Below, in pieces: positions 12,927 to 21,346 of a stretch of 64,000 nucleotides of DNA. Source of the DNA: Thermomicrobiales bacterium (GTDB taxonomy: Bacteria > Chloroflexota > Chloroflexia > Thermomicrobiales > CFX8). Where the stretch lies: assembly GCA_037045155.1 (NCBI GenBank), contig JBAOIG010000005.1, positions 1 through 64,000 of the forward strand. Reading direction: 5' to 3'. The notes under the pieces were generated by a model that had not been told where the DNA came from, did not search any database, and saw only the letters and a program-made list of their open reading frames with translations. A program made the position numbers and the translations under genes. Position 1 is the stretch's first letter. Every line of letters starts with the position of its first letter.

Positions 12927-13952
12927 ATGACAGGGCTGGTCGATCGACGAGACGTGGATACCGCGAAACCTCAATTCGAGTTTGAAGACGTAGTGCAGTC
13001 GTTGCGCGACGATATGGCACTTGTCGAAGCTCGCGTGCGCCTCGCGGCACAGGTCGAATACCCTGGCCTGGGCCGGCTATTGCAGGCTATTGTCGAATCG
13101 GGTGGTAAGCGGCTTCGCCCGTTGCTTCTACTGCTCGCGGCCAGGCCGTTCGACTATCGCATTGAACCTCTCATACCCGCCGCGGCCGGCATCGAGCTGC
13201 TGCACACTGCCTCGTTGGTCCATGACGACACGATCGACACATCGCAACTGCGACGTGGACAGCCAACGTTGAACTCCGTCTTCGACACCGGAACGGTCAT
13301 TCTGATCGGCGACTACCTGTTCGCCCAGTCCGCCATTCTCGCTGCCGAAACGATGAATCCCCGGGTAGTTGCGGTGTTTGCGTCATCACTGGCCGACATT
13401 TGCGACGGGCAACTGCGCGAGGCATTCACCGCCCACCGACTCGACCAGTCACCCGAGGAGTACTCACACCGCATCTACGGTAAGACCGCGTCGCTGTTTG
13501 CCGGCGCTGCCGAGATGGGCGCCATCCTCGGCGGCGCCAACGCAGAGGAGACCGGCGCGCTACGCGGTTTCGGCGGGGACATCGGCATGGCATTCCAGAT
13601 CATCGACGATGTGCTGGATTTGCGCTCGACGGAAGCCGTCACCGGTAAGCCCGCAAACCTCGATCTCCGGCAAGGCACGGTGACTCTCCCGACGATGCTC
13701 TATCTTGCCCAGATTGACGGAACCGAGGAGGCAGATACTCTCCGTCGCGTCGTCGGCGGTGACGGTGTCGCGGACGAGGAATACTCCCGGCTGGCAATCC
13801 GGATCGAGGAATCTGGATCGATCGATGCTGCGATCAACACCGCCCGCGATCACGTTGCAAACGGGTTGGCCCGTCTCGCATTCATCGAGGATCCGTCGCT
13901 GTTCGGGCAGTTCCAGGCCTTCGCCAACCTGGCGCTCGAACGAACTCAGTAG
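12927..13952 (+). CDS. Polyprenyl (trans-isoprenyl) diphosphate synthase
   Basis: 341 residues. It condenses IPP units onto an allylic diphosphate to make a long isoprenoid tail, such as a quinone side chain or lipid carrier. GGKRLRP at 59-65 binds IPP. The first aspartate-rich motif DDTID is at 100-104 and the second, DDVLD, at 227-231. The residues before the first motif (LLHTASLVH) are small, as in long-chain synthases; exact chain length cannot be read. A GGGGGGA run serves as SD. The gene is monocistronic; the minus-strand neighbour is convergent. Confidence 0.93.
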   Translation: MTGLVDRRDVDTAKPQFEFEDVVQSLRDDMALVEARVRLAAQVEYPGLGRLLQAIVESGGKRLRPLLLLLAARPFDYRIEPLIPAAAGIELLHTASLVHDDTIDTSQLRRGQPTLNSVFDTGTVILIGDYLFAQSAILAAETMNPRVVAVFASSLADICDGQLREAFTAHRLDQSPEEYSHRIYGKTASLFAGAAEMGAILGGANAEETGALRGFGGDIGMAFQIIDDVLDLRSTEAVTGKPANLDLRQGTVTLPTMLYLAQIDGTEEADTLRRVVGGDGVADEEYSRLAIRIEESGSIDAAINTARDHVANGLARLAFIEDPSLFGQFQAFANLALERTQ

Positions 13953-13957
13953 CCCCC

Positions 13958-14560
13958 CTACATCGCGACGAGACTTGTTTCGAAGAGCCGGCCCGAAAGG
14001 CGCGTCCAGGCGTCGACCTCACCACTAGCATGTGCCACCTCGATCGCCAGCTCGTGCGGCTGATCGGGAGTGATCAGAATCGTCGCCAGCCGGAAGCGAT
14101 GTCGTCGCTCGATCGTGTCCTCCAGATACCGGATCTCGTGACCGTGACGCGGCGTCAGGCCACTCAGGACGAGGAGATCGGACGTTGCCATACGCGCGAG
14201 CGTCTGACGAGACACGCTGGCGGCGATCCGGTACTCGTCGCCGGGAATGGCTGACGATCCATCGACGCTGTCACTGAGGTTACCGTGGAGCTCGTTCTGG
14301 ATGAGATACGCCGTCAGAGCGAAGTCACGCCACGGCAGGAAGTAATGGCTGAATGGGGTACTCGCGGTCTGAACATGGTCGAGCAAGAATCGATTGATCC
14401 GTCCCGCGCGCGAGCCGGACGCGTTGAAGATCACCCAGCCCTGGCCCTGGCGTAACCGGAGGTCGAGCTCGTCAAAATACCGCGTGAGACGCTGCAACAG
14501 GTCGATGTCCTGCAGCGGAGGTTGTTCTGGTACGACGGTCGAGTGATCCATAGTCCACAC
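13958..14560 (-). CDS. Hypothetical protein (200 aa)
   Basis: I do not recognise the family. The protein is soluble, with no signal peptide or membrane segment. It has a charged first third, a GWVIFNASGSRAGRINRFL segment near 41-59 and a C-terminal beta-rich part (LATILITPDQPHELAIEV). It starts at a GTG about five bases after AGGA; an ATG three codons later is an alternative. It is last in the minus-strand run after the nucleoside hydrolase, 86 bp downstream. No function is proposed. Confidence 0.7.
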   Translation of the reverse strand: MWTMDHSTVVPEQPPLQDIDLLQRLTRYFDELDLRLRQGQGWVIFNASGSRAGRINRFLLDHVQTASTPFSHYFLPWRDFALTAYLIQNELHGNLSDSVDGSSAIPGDEYRIAASVSRQTLARMATSDLLVLSGLTPRHGHEIRYLEDTIERRHRFRLATILITPDQPHELAIEVAHASGEVDAWTRLSGRLFETSLVAM

Positions 14561-14646
14561 ACCCGTCCTGGGCAGACGTATCGTCCCGATTGATTCGCTA
14601 CCACAACGTACGCTTCGCTCGATACTGTACGTTCTCGAGCTCTACG

Positions 14647-15576
14647 TCAAGCAGGCGGTGGGAATTCGCCGGAGATCCGTGCGAACAGGCTTCTGAAGGC
14701 GACGTTGTCGACTGTTCGGCAGACTGACGCGCGCGAATCGCCCGGAGAGCACTCCGCCAGACGCGTCCGGCCACGGCCCGGCTCGGTCGTCTCCACCACA
14801 ACAAGACCGTCTGACATGCCAACGAGCGACGGATCCTCCGCGACCGCAACTGCCAGCGGGTCATGAAGATTCGCCGCCGGCCGGCCAAGGTCGACCAGCA
14901 TACGGCGAGTCATCTCGCGAACAAGCACCGCGCCGGGCGCCGTGGCGCCGTCGAGGGAATCCCAGTCATGACGCGTCATTGTTGTTTGTTGTGTCACATC
15001 AAGGCCCACCCAGGTAGCTCGGAACCCGGCGTCCGCCACACGCTGCGCGGCATCTGGATCGACGTAAATGTTGAACTCGGCGTAGCGGGTCATGTTTCCC
15101 GGCTTGAAGAACGCGCCGCCCATGATCACAAGGCGATCCACCCAGTCGACCAACCGGGGCTCGAGCGACAATGCCACCGCGAGGTTCGTGAGCGGTCCGA
15201 CGAAGACAAACGTAATGTCGCCTCGATGCTCACGAGCAAGCCTCACGATCGCTTCGGGCGCCGTGACATCCGACAACGGGGCCAGCGCCACGTCGGGCTG
15301 CCAGTCTCCGAGACCCGCCTCGCCATGGTGTTCGCGGGCGTCGTGGAGTTCGCGGAAGAGCGGCCGATCCATACCGGCGTGGATCGGGACGTCCAGACCG
15401 AGCCAGCCGGCGACAGCTCGTGTGTTTCTGGTGGTGGCATCGACTGGCACATTGCCAGCCACGGTCGTGATTGCGACCAGCTCATGGCGGTCAAGGCGCG
15501 ATGCCAACCCGATCGCCATCGCATCGTCAACACCCGTATCAACATCCAGCAGCATGGGCTTGCGCGATGTCGTCAC
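14647..15576 (-). CDS. Nucleoside hydrolase (IunH/RihA-type)
   Basis: 309 residues. Enzymes of this family cleave the N-glycosidic bond of nucleosides to ribose and free base. The calcium-binding DVDTGVDD motif is at residues 11-18 and the later GGAFFKPGN and DPDAA segments also fit. The chosen GTG follows GGAGGAG by five bases and overlaps the stop of the ThDP gene by 4 bp (GTGA), showing translational coupling; a start at 15612 is less likely. Purine or pyrimidine preference cannot be assigned. Confidence 0.93.
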   Translation of the reverse strand: MTTSRKPMLLDVDTGVDDAMAIGLASRLDRHELVAITTVAGNVPVDATTRNTRAVAGWLGLDVPIHAGMDRPLFRELHDAREHHGEAGLGDWQPDVALAPLSDVTAPEAIVRLAREHRGDITFVFVGPLTNLAVALSLEPRLVDWVDRLVIMGGAFFKPGNMTRYAEFNIYVDPDAAQRVADAGFRATWVGLDVTQQTTMTRHDWDSLDGATAPGAVLVREMTRRMLVDLGRPAANLHDPLAVAVAEDPSLVGMSDGLVVVETTEPGRGRTRLAECSPGDSRASVCRTVDNVAFRSLFARISGEFPPPA

Positions 15577-17291
15577 GATTGCTCCTCCATCTTCGCTGCT
15601 GCGTCGAGCCACGCATGCACAGGCGGAGTCTCAGTGAGTTGCGACTCCGTGACGATATCGACAAAGGCTGGACCTCCAGAGTCCAGCGCCTCCCGGAATG
15701 TTCTTTCGACGTCAGCAGGGTCGGTAACCTGCCAGGCGCGAAGGCCGAAACCGCGTGCGATCGCAGTGTAGTCGACGGGGTTGAAGTCGACCGAGAAGTA
15801 GCGGCGATCGTGGTAGAGGTGCTGCAATTCCTTGATCCAGCCGAACGCCCCGTTGTTGAAGTGAACCAGAGTGATGGGCAGGTTCAGCCGGGAAATCGTC
15901 TCCAGTTCCCCGACGGACATGCCGAACGAGCCATCCCCCATCAGCCCGATCGTCCTTGCGCTCGGCCGAGCATAGTGCGCGCCGACAACTCCGGGAAGCG
16001 AATATCCGAGCCCCCCATGTGCGCGCGGGATCACTGTCCAGCGCCCCGGGTTCGGCAATACGTACTGCGCGCCGATGTACGGTGTCGGGGTGCCAGGATC
16101 GGCGACGATGACGGTCTCCGCCGGCAGGAGTCGCTTTAATGTTGCGATCACGCGTTGCGGCTTGATCGGCTGAGATTCCGAACGAGCCTCCTCGGCGACA
16201 CGATCGAAATAGTCGCGTCGTGCGGCATCGATGCCGTCCAACCAGAGCACACGCTCCGCGTCGGCGGGAGTGACACCGAGCGCATCGACAAGATCCTCGA
16301 GCGCCGCGCGCGCATCGCCGATAACCGGCGCAACGGTGCGATAATTGTTGCCAAGCTGCCACGGATCGACATCGATGTGAACAACCTTCAGCGCGGCATC
16401 TCGTCGGGGCAGGGTCCAGTTCAGCGTCGTGGTCGAGTCGGTTCGAGTGCCGACGAGGATGACGACATCCGCTTCAGCGAGAATCGAGTTTGCGTACGGA
16501 CGAGCGCCGTTTCCCCCCACGATTCCAAGCGACAGCCGATTCGTCTCGGCGATGCTGCCCTTCCCGTTGATCGATGTCCCAACAGGAATCGACCCTGCTT
16601 CGGCCAGCGCGGTCAGCGCATCCCACGCCTGCGAGATGAGGACGCCTCCACCAGCCACGATAACAGGTCGTGTTGCGTTTCGAATCACGTCGGCCGCCCG
16701 CTCGATCTCGGATGAATCCGGTCGCGGTCGGCTTGCCGGCGCTGCGCCGAACTGTGGCACCCCGTAAACGTGTGCTTCGTCGACCGGCGCCTTGAGAACG
16801 TCTGCGGGCATGGAAATCGACACTGCGCCTGGCCGGCCGGTCGTCGCAAGCCGCAACGCGCGACGAACGACATCCGGCGCGGTGTTTGCGGTAGTCATTC
16901 GCGCAGCCCACTTGGTGATCGGTTGAAACAGCGCGCGCTGGTCGAGCTCGGTAAGAACTCCTCGCCCTTCCTCTCGAATCGGAGTATCAGAGGTCAGCAC
17001 CAGAAGCGGCAAGAACGAGCCATGTGCCTCGGCCACGCCCGGCACGATATACGTCGCCCCACCGCCACTTGGCCCTTCGCAGACGCCGACCTTGCCCGAA
17101 ACCCGCGCGTAGGCATCCGCCATGAACGAGGCCGACCGCTCGTCTCTCGTCAGAATGTGCTGGATGCGACCTTCGTTGCGATACAGGGCGTCGTAGAAGT
17201 CCATTCCGGTGTCGCCAGGAAGGCCAAAGATGTGCTCAATGCCACTCTGGACGAGGATCTCAACGATGGCGTCGCTGACATTCACCAGCAA
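15573..17291 (-). CDS. Thiamine diphosphate-dependent enzyme of the acetolactate synthase-like family
   Basis: About 572 residues with the three-domain ThDP layout: pyrimidine-binding domain with the catalytic Glu at 51 (RDERSAS), a central NAD/FAD-like domain (VIVAGGGVL), and a PP-binding domain with the GDGSF...NN motif near 450-480. The specific reaction is unclear: acetolactate synthase, sulfoacetaldehyde acetyltransferase and benzoylformate decarboxylase-like enzymes share this fold. No ilvN or ilvC is adjacent, and the neighbours are a glycerate kinase and a nucleoside hydrolase, so a catabolic role is as likely as isoleucine/valine synthesis. The start is TTG at 17291 behind AAAGGA; GTG at 17285 is an alternative. 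Confidence 0.88.
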   Translation of the reverse strand: MLVNVSDAIVEILVQSGIEHIFGLPGDTGMDFYDALYRNEGRIQHILTRDERSASFMADAYARVSGKVGVCEGPSGGGATYIVPGVAEAHGSFLPLLVLTSDTPIREEGRGVLTELDQRALFQPITKWAARMTTANTAPDVVRRALRLATTGRPGAVSISMPADVLKAPVDEAHVYGVPQFGAAPASRPRPDSSEIERAADVIRNATRPVIVAGGGVLISQAWDALTALAEAGSIPVGTSINGKGSIAETNRLSLGIVGGNGARPYANSILAEADVVILVGTRTDSTTTLNWTLPRRDAALKVVHIDVDPWQLGNNYRTVAPVIGDARAALEDLVDALGVTPADAERVLWLDGIDAARRDYFDRVAEEARSESQPIKPQRVIATLKRLLPAETVIVADPGTPTPYIGAQYVLPNPGRWTVIPRAHGGLGYSLPGVVGAHYARPSARTIGLMGDGSFGMSVGELETISRLNLPITLVHFNNGAFGWIKELQHLYHDRRYFSVDFNPVDYTAIARGFGLRAWQVTDPADVERTFREALDSGGPAFVDIVTESQLTETPPVHAWLDAAAKMEEQS

Positions 17292-17339
17292 TATGTCCTT
17301 TCGCTCAGGGTAGCGCTGCGGCGATACTATACGAGCGCC

Positions 17340-18617
17340 TCAGTCCGGCGTCCAGTCAGCAGGCGCCACGATGCCAATGAAGAGATCATTGACGTTCGTC
17401 CCACTCGGACCAGTTTCGAACGCGGCGCCACGTCCCCGCAACCATGGATATGTGTCGTTGCCGGCCAGTGCCGCCTCTGCCGCCCGACGATCGTGCAACG
17501 TCGTCCCATCGACGATGCCACCAGCGCCCCCGCTCGTTCCGTCGTCACCATCGGTCGCCAGGCAACCGACGACGCAATCCTCGATACCAGCGATCGCGAT
17601 TGCGGCGGCAACAGCGGCTTCACAATTCCGCCCGCCAATCCCGCCGCCACGCAGGGTCACGACCGTCTCTCCGCCTGCCAGGATGCAACAGGGCGTCGTC
17701 AGAGTCCCCCAGCCCCTCGCCACGTCGGCAACAATTCCGCCGAACAGTCGCCCCGCCTGCCGGGCCTCAATGTCCACGCTGGAAGTCAGCACATGCGCGG
17801 CAAGACCCATCTGACGCGCCGCGTCGGCCGACGCGGCGAGAGCCGCGTTGATGTCCGCAATGATCAGCGTCATCAGCGGCGGCGCCAGATCCGTCCTGGC
17901 TTCTGTCGGCAGCGTGATGTCCAGCGAGTATCGACGGATAACTTCGCCGGCAACCTCGTGTCCGTCCGGCATCACGGTCGGTCCGCTGGCGATGACCTGA
18001 AGCGGATTGCCAAGCACGTCCGAGATGATCAGATTGACCACCCGTCGGCCGTTCAGCAGGGCAAGCAGCCCTCCGCCCTTGATACGACTGAGACGCGCCC
18101 GAACCGCGTTCATCTCGCCGATCGATGCTCCGCTCCGAAGCAGTGTCGCGGTGATGTCGCGCAGTTGCTCGAGTGTCACTCCGGGTCTCAGCGCATCGAC
18201 GAGCGCCGATCCGCCTCCCGAGATCAGACAAAGCACCAACGCGCCATCGGGAATCATCCGGACGAAATCGATCAGGCGTTCGCCCGCCTCAAGTGACCGC
18301 GCATCTGGCACCGGATGTGAGCCGACCAGGATCTCCGAGCGCAGCTGGATGTCCACCGGGACAGACTTCGTCACGACCAGACCGCCCGCGAAACGATCCC
18401 CCGCTATCGTCTCGACCGACGCCATCATCTGGCAGCCGGCCTTACCGATCGCGATCGCCCAGACGCCGTAGTCACCGATGTCGAGTGTCTGATCTCCGGC
18501 CGTCAACGCGTGACCTGTTTCTCGCGACAAGACACGGCTCACCGCCACGCCGGCCTCGACCTGGTCGATTGCTGCCCGATAGATTGCCTCGATGGTCTCG
18601 CGGCGTGACGCGGCCAT
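17340..18617 (-). CDS. Glycerate 2-kinase (MOFRL/DUF4147 family)
   Basis: About 425 residues, the usual length. It phosphorylates D-glycerate to 2-phosphoglycerate. Visible are WAIAIGKAG, the glycine-rich LISGGGSAL loop, EMNAVRARLSRIKGGGL and the C-terminal MOFRL-type end (GPSGTNVNDLFIG). The ATG at 18617 shares its A with the rluD stop (TGATG); a GTG three bases upstream would give a 4-bp overlap instead. The ThDP gene follows 48 bp downstream. A glyoxylate/hydroxypyruvate route would make sense but no tartronate-semialdehyde reductase is present here. Confidence 0.92.
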   Translation of the reverse strand: MAASRRETIEAIYRAAIDQVEAGVAVSRVLSRETGHALTAGDQTLDIGDYGVWAIAIGKAGCQMMASVETIAGDRFAGGLVVTKSVPVDIQLRSEILVGSHPVPDARSLEAGERLIDFVRMIPDGALVLCLISGGGSALVDALRPGVTLEQLRDITATLLRSGASIGEMNAVRARLSRIKGGGLLALLNGRRVVNLIISDVLGNPLQVIASGPTVMPDGHEVAGEVIRRYSLDITLPTEARTDLAPPLMTLIIADINAALAASADAARQMGLAAHVLTSSVDIEARQAGRLFGGIVADVARGWGTLTTPCCILAGGETVVTLRGGGIGGRNCEAAVAAAIAIAGIEDCVVGCLATDGDDGTSGGAGGIVDGTTLHDRRAAEAALAGNDTYPWLRGRGAAFETGPSGTNVNDLFIGIVAPADWTPD

Positions 18618-19546
18618 CACGCGCGCTCTCGCTCCAGATCGTCCAGAACTGCCCGCAGATCCGCCGGAAGCGGCGCTTCAACGTCGATTGGCTGTCCGCC
18701 CGGCAGTGCGAAGCGCAAGCGCCGGGCATGGAGGAATTGACGCTTCAGCCTCAGATCTGGCGCGCGACCGCCATACAGGATGTCGCCGGCGACCGGATGC
18801 TTGATAAACGCACAATGGACGCGGATCTGATGTGTGCGTCCTGTCTCGATGTTGACATCGAGCAACGTGTAGCCGGGATATCGGGAGATGACGCCGAAGT
18901 GAGAAACGGAAGGTCGACCCTCGCGAACGACCGCCATCCGCTTCCGGTTGTTGGGGTCGCGCCCGATCGGCGCGTCGATCGTCGCCTCCTCCTCAGCGAT
19001 GGTCCCAACCACCAGGGCCGTGTACTCCTTCACGACGTCTCGCTGCTGCCACTGACGGAGCAACGACAACCGTGCCCGCTCCGTCTTGGCGACAACGATA
19101 AGCCCGGATGTGTCCTTGTCGAGACGGTGGACGATCCCGGGGCGTTCGGCGCCGGGAGTGATGCTCTCGGGCCGTAGCCACTTCAGGACATTCACCAACG
19201 TGCCATGCTCATGCCCAGGCGCTGGATGAACCACGAGTCCGGCTGGCTTGTCGAACACCATCACGTCAATATCCTCGAACACGATCGGGATAGGAATCAC
19301 TGCCGGCGTGATTTCTGTCGGTTCCTCCGGCCCAGGGGCGCGCACCTCGACACGGTCGCCCACCGCGACCTTGTAGCTCGCCCGGACGGGTTCTCCGTTG
19401 ACCAGAACGTTCCCAGCCTCAATGAGCCGCTGGACAAATGACCGGCTGGTGTCCGGCATTCGATCGGTCACGAATCGATCGATTCGCTCCGAGGCGGACT
19501 CTGGCGGCACGTCAATTCGCACGACAAACACAGACGCATCGTTCAT
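18617..19546 (-). CDS. rluD: RluA-family 23S rRNA pseudouridine synthase (RluD-like)
   Basis: 309 residues: an N-terminal S4 RNA-binding domain (about 18-75), then the RluA catalytic domain with HRLDKDTSGL at 140-149, whose Asp143 is the catalytic nucleophile. RluD-type enzymes isomerise uridines in helix 69 of 23S rRNA; the exact site is inferred from the S4 domain only. The ATG overlaps the lspA stop by 4 bp (ATGA). The lspA-rluD pair is a common bacterial arrangement. Confidence 0.93.
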   Translation of the reverse strand: MNDASVFVVRIDVPPESASERIDRFVTDRMPDTSRSFVQRLIEAGNVLVNGEPVRASYKVAVGDRVEVRAPGPEEPTEITPAVIPIPIVFEDIDVMVFDKPAGLVVHPAPGHEHGTLVNVLKWLRPESITPGAERPGIVHRLDKDTSGLIVVAKTERARLSLLRQWQQRDVVKEYTALVVGTIAEEEATIDAPIGRDPNNRKRMAVVREGRPSVSHFGVISRYPGYTLLDVNIETGRTHQIRVHCAFIKHPVAGDILYGGRAPDLRLKRQFLHARRLRFALPGGQPIDVEAPLPADLRAVLDDLERERA

Positions 19547-20175
19547 CGTTTGTCGGGCAATTCGTTCAGATCGGCGACAGACCGGACAACATCAGCTACA
19601 CCCCCGTCGGGCACATGACGGCCCGGGTCGCGAAACAGCAAACAATAGACCAACAGCACAACACCGATCGTGATCCCTGTGTCGGCCAGATTGAACGTCG
19701 GGAATCGGGGGAAGTCGATCCAGTCGATCACATAGCCAAAGCGGAATCGATCGGATATGTTCCCGATCGCGCCGCCTACCTGGAGTCCCAACGCCACCGC
19801 CAGGAGGGCATCCTTTGCTGCCGCGCGGGCGTAGTAGACGCCGAGGATGGCCACGGCCACGACCGCTAGCACCTTGAGAACGTCGGAGCTGCCCTGAAAC
19901 AAACCAAACGCCGAGCCGGTATTGCGGACATAGACGAACCGCAGAACACCGGGAATCACCGTAACGACATCGAGATCACCGCCAGGGCCAAGCCGATCCA
20001 GAACGATCCTCTTGGAAAGCAGGTCCGCGATAAGCACGATCGCTGCCGCTGCTCCCGCAAACGCGGCAGTGCGGGCGATGCTCGGTGACGCGACTTGAGA
20101 CGCGGGCTGCTTGATGGAACACTCCTTGGCGCGAGCCCGGCCACGGGCCGGCGGACGATCGATCGAGAAAACCAC
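19543..20175 (-). CDS. lspA: Lipoprotein signal peptidase (signal peptidase II)
   Basis: Inner-membrane aspartyl protease that removes lipoprotein signal peptides. Four hydrophobic segments are present. The family boxes are visible: VRNTGSAFGLF, GGAIGNISDRFRFGYVIDWI with one catalytic Asp, and FNLADTGI with the other. The start is uncertain. The only canonical start near the first membrane helix is the GTG at 20175, without an SD, giving 210 residues. Twenty codons later a perfect AAGGAG stands six bases before an ATC codon (20115), which would give 190 residues, nearer the family's usual 160-180. The C-terminus extends about 35 residues past the last helix. Confidence 0.9.
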   Translation of the reverse strand: MVFSIDRPPARGRARAKECSIKQPASQVASPSIARTAAFAGAAAAIVLIADLLSKRIVLDRLGPGGDLDVVTVIPGVLRFVYVRNTGSAFGLFQGSSDVLKVLAVVAVAILGVYYARAAAKDALLAVALGLQVGGAIGNISDRFRFGYVIDWIDFPRFPTFNLADTGITIGVVLLVYCLLFRDPGRHVPDGGVADVVRSVADLNELPDKR

Positions 20176-20188
20176 CCGGAGGATACTG

Positions 20189-21346
20189 TTGCGCTCGGAG
20201 TCTACCACCCACCGTTCACAGGCCCCTGTCCGGCTGATCGTTGCCGGGGGCGGATCCGGAGGCCACATCTCGCCAGCGATTGCCGTCATTCGCGAGCTTC
20301 AACGCCGCCGGCCAGTCGACATCCTCTGGGTTGGGTCCGGCAATGAATTCGAGCGCACAGCCGCCTCGTCGGCGCACGCGTCGTATGCCGCGATCAAGAC
20401 CGGCAAGTTGCGCCGATATGTCTCCCTGGAGACGCCGATCGATGCGGTTCGCATTCCCATCGGGGCCGTTCAGGCGTGGCGTATCCTCGGTCGATGGAAG
20501 CCGGACATCGTGCTATCCACGGGTGGTTTCGTCAGTGTGCCGACTGTCGTCGCCGCCCGCGCCCGCCGAGTCCCGATATTGACCCACGAGCAGACAGCGC
20601 ATATCGGGCTGGCTACCCGGATCAACGCGCGCTTTGCCGACGTCGTCGCCCTGTCCTTCGAGCGGTCTCGCTCGCTTGTCAGCGCGCCACGAGGTCGTGT
20701 TGTCGTGACTGGCAACCCGATCCGGCCGGCCGTGCTGGGAGGAAGTCGTGACGCTGCGCTGCGACGTTTCGAATTGCCCGGCGCGTTGCCGCTTGTTTAC
20801 ATTACCGGCGGCGCGCAGGGGGCTAGCGCCATTAATCAGATTGTTGCGGACGCGCTGGATGCGCTGCTGGGATATGTCGAATCGATTCATCAGTGTGGCC
20901 CTGCGACGGTTCACGATGACATCGACCTTCTTCGCGACCGTGCCTCCCGCCTCCCGTCGCAGTTGCGCGAGCGCTACCGTGTCGTTGAGACCGTGGGTGA
21001 CGAGATCGGCGATGTCTACGCGGCAGCGAGTCTTGTCGTCGGTCGAGCGGGAGCGGGAACGGTGAACGAGCTCAGCGCGCTTGGCATCCCCGCCATACTC
21101 GTTCCACTCCCCGGCGCCGAAGAGCAGCGGCAGAACGCGCTCCAGCTTGCCGACATCGGCGCGGCAGTCGTCATCGACCAGGACGACCTCACACCGACAC
21201 GGCTGACCAACGAGATCCGCCTGCTCGTCGAGAACCCCGCGCGTCTGCGCGAGATGGCTGACGCGGCACGCGGGCAGCCGCAGGGTAATGCCGCAACGCG
21301 AATCGCCGACGAGCTGGAGCGGCTCATTGGTGACCGTTCTGGCTAG
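20189..21346 (+). CDS. murG: UDP-N-acetylglucosamine--lipid II precursor transferase MurG
   Basis: 385 residues. It adds GlcNAc to lipid I to give lipid II on the inner membrane face, the last cytosolic step of peptidoglycan precursor synthesis. The GGGSGGH loop is near residues 20-26, GGAQGASAIN marks the C-domain, and the donor site VGRAGAGTVNEL...GIPAILVPLPGAEEQRQNA is intact. The TTG start at 20189 has GGAGG six bases upstream; the longer frame to 20111 is not supported. The gene is isolated from any mur/fts cluster and stands divergent to lspA, 13 bp away. Confidence 0.93.
   Translation: MRSESTTHRSQAPVRLIVAGGGSGGHISPAIAVIRELQRRRPVDILWVGSGNEFERTAASSAHASYAAIKTGKLRRYVSLETPIDAVRIPIGAVQAWRILGRWKPDIVLSTGGFVSVPTVVAARARRVPILTHEQTAHIGLATRINARFADVVALSFERSRSLVSAPRGRVVVTGNPIRPAVLGGSRDAALRRFELPGALPLVYITGGAQGASAINQIVADALDALLGYVESIHQCGPATVHDDIDLLRDRASRLPSQLRERYRVVETVGDEIGDVYAAASLVVGRAGAGTVNELSALGIPAILVPLPGAEEQRQNALQLADIGAAVVIDQDDLTPTRLTNEIRLLVENPARLREMADAARGQPQGNAATRIADELERLIGDRSG

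Noticed and set aside
15573..17291. Biosynthetic acetolactate synthase (ilvB)
   Set aside because: No ilvN, ilvC or leu genes are near and the sequence context is catabolic; only the ThDP superfamily level is supported.
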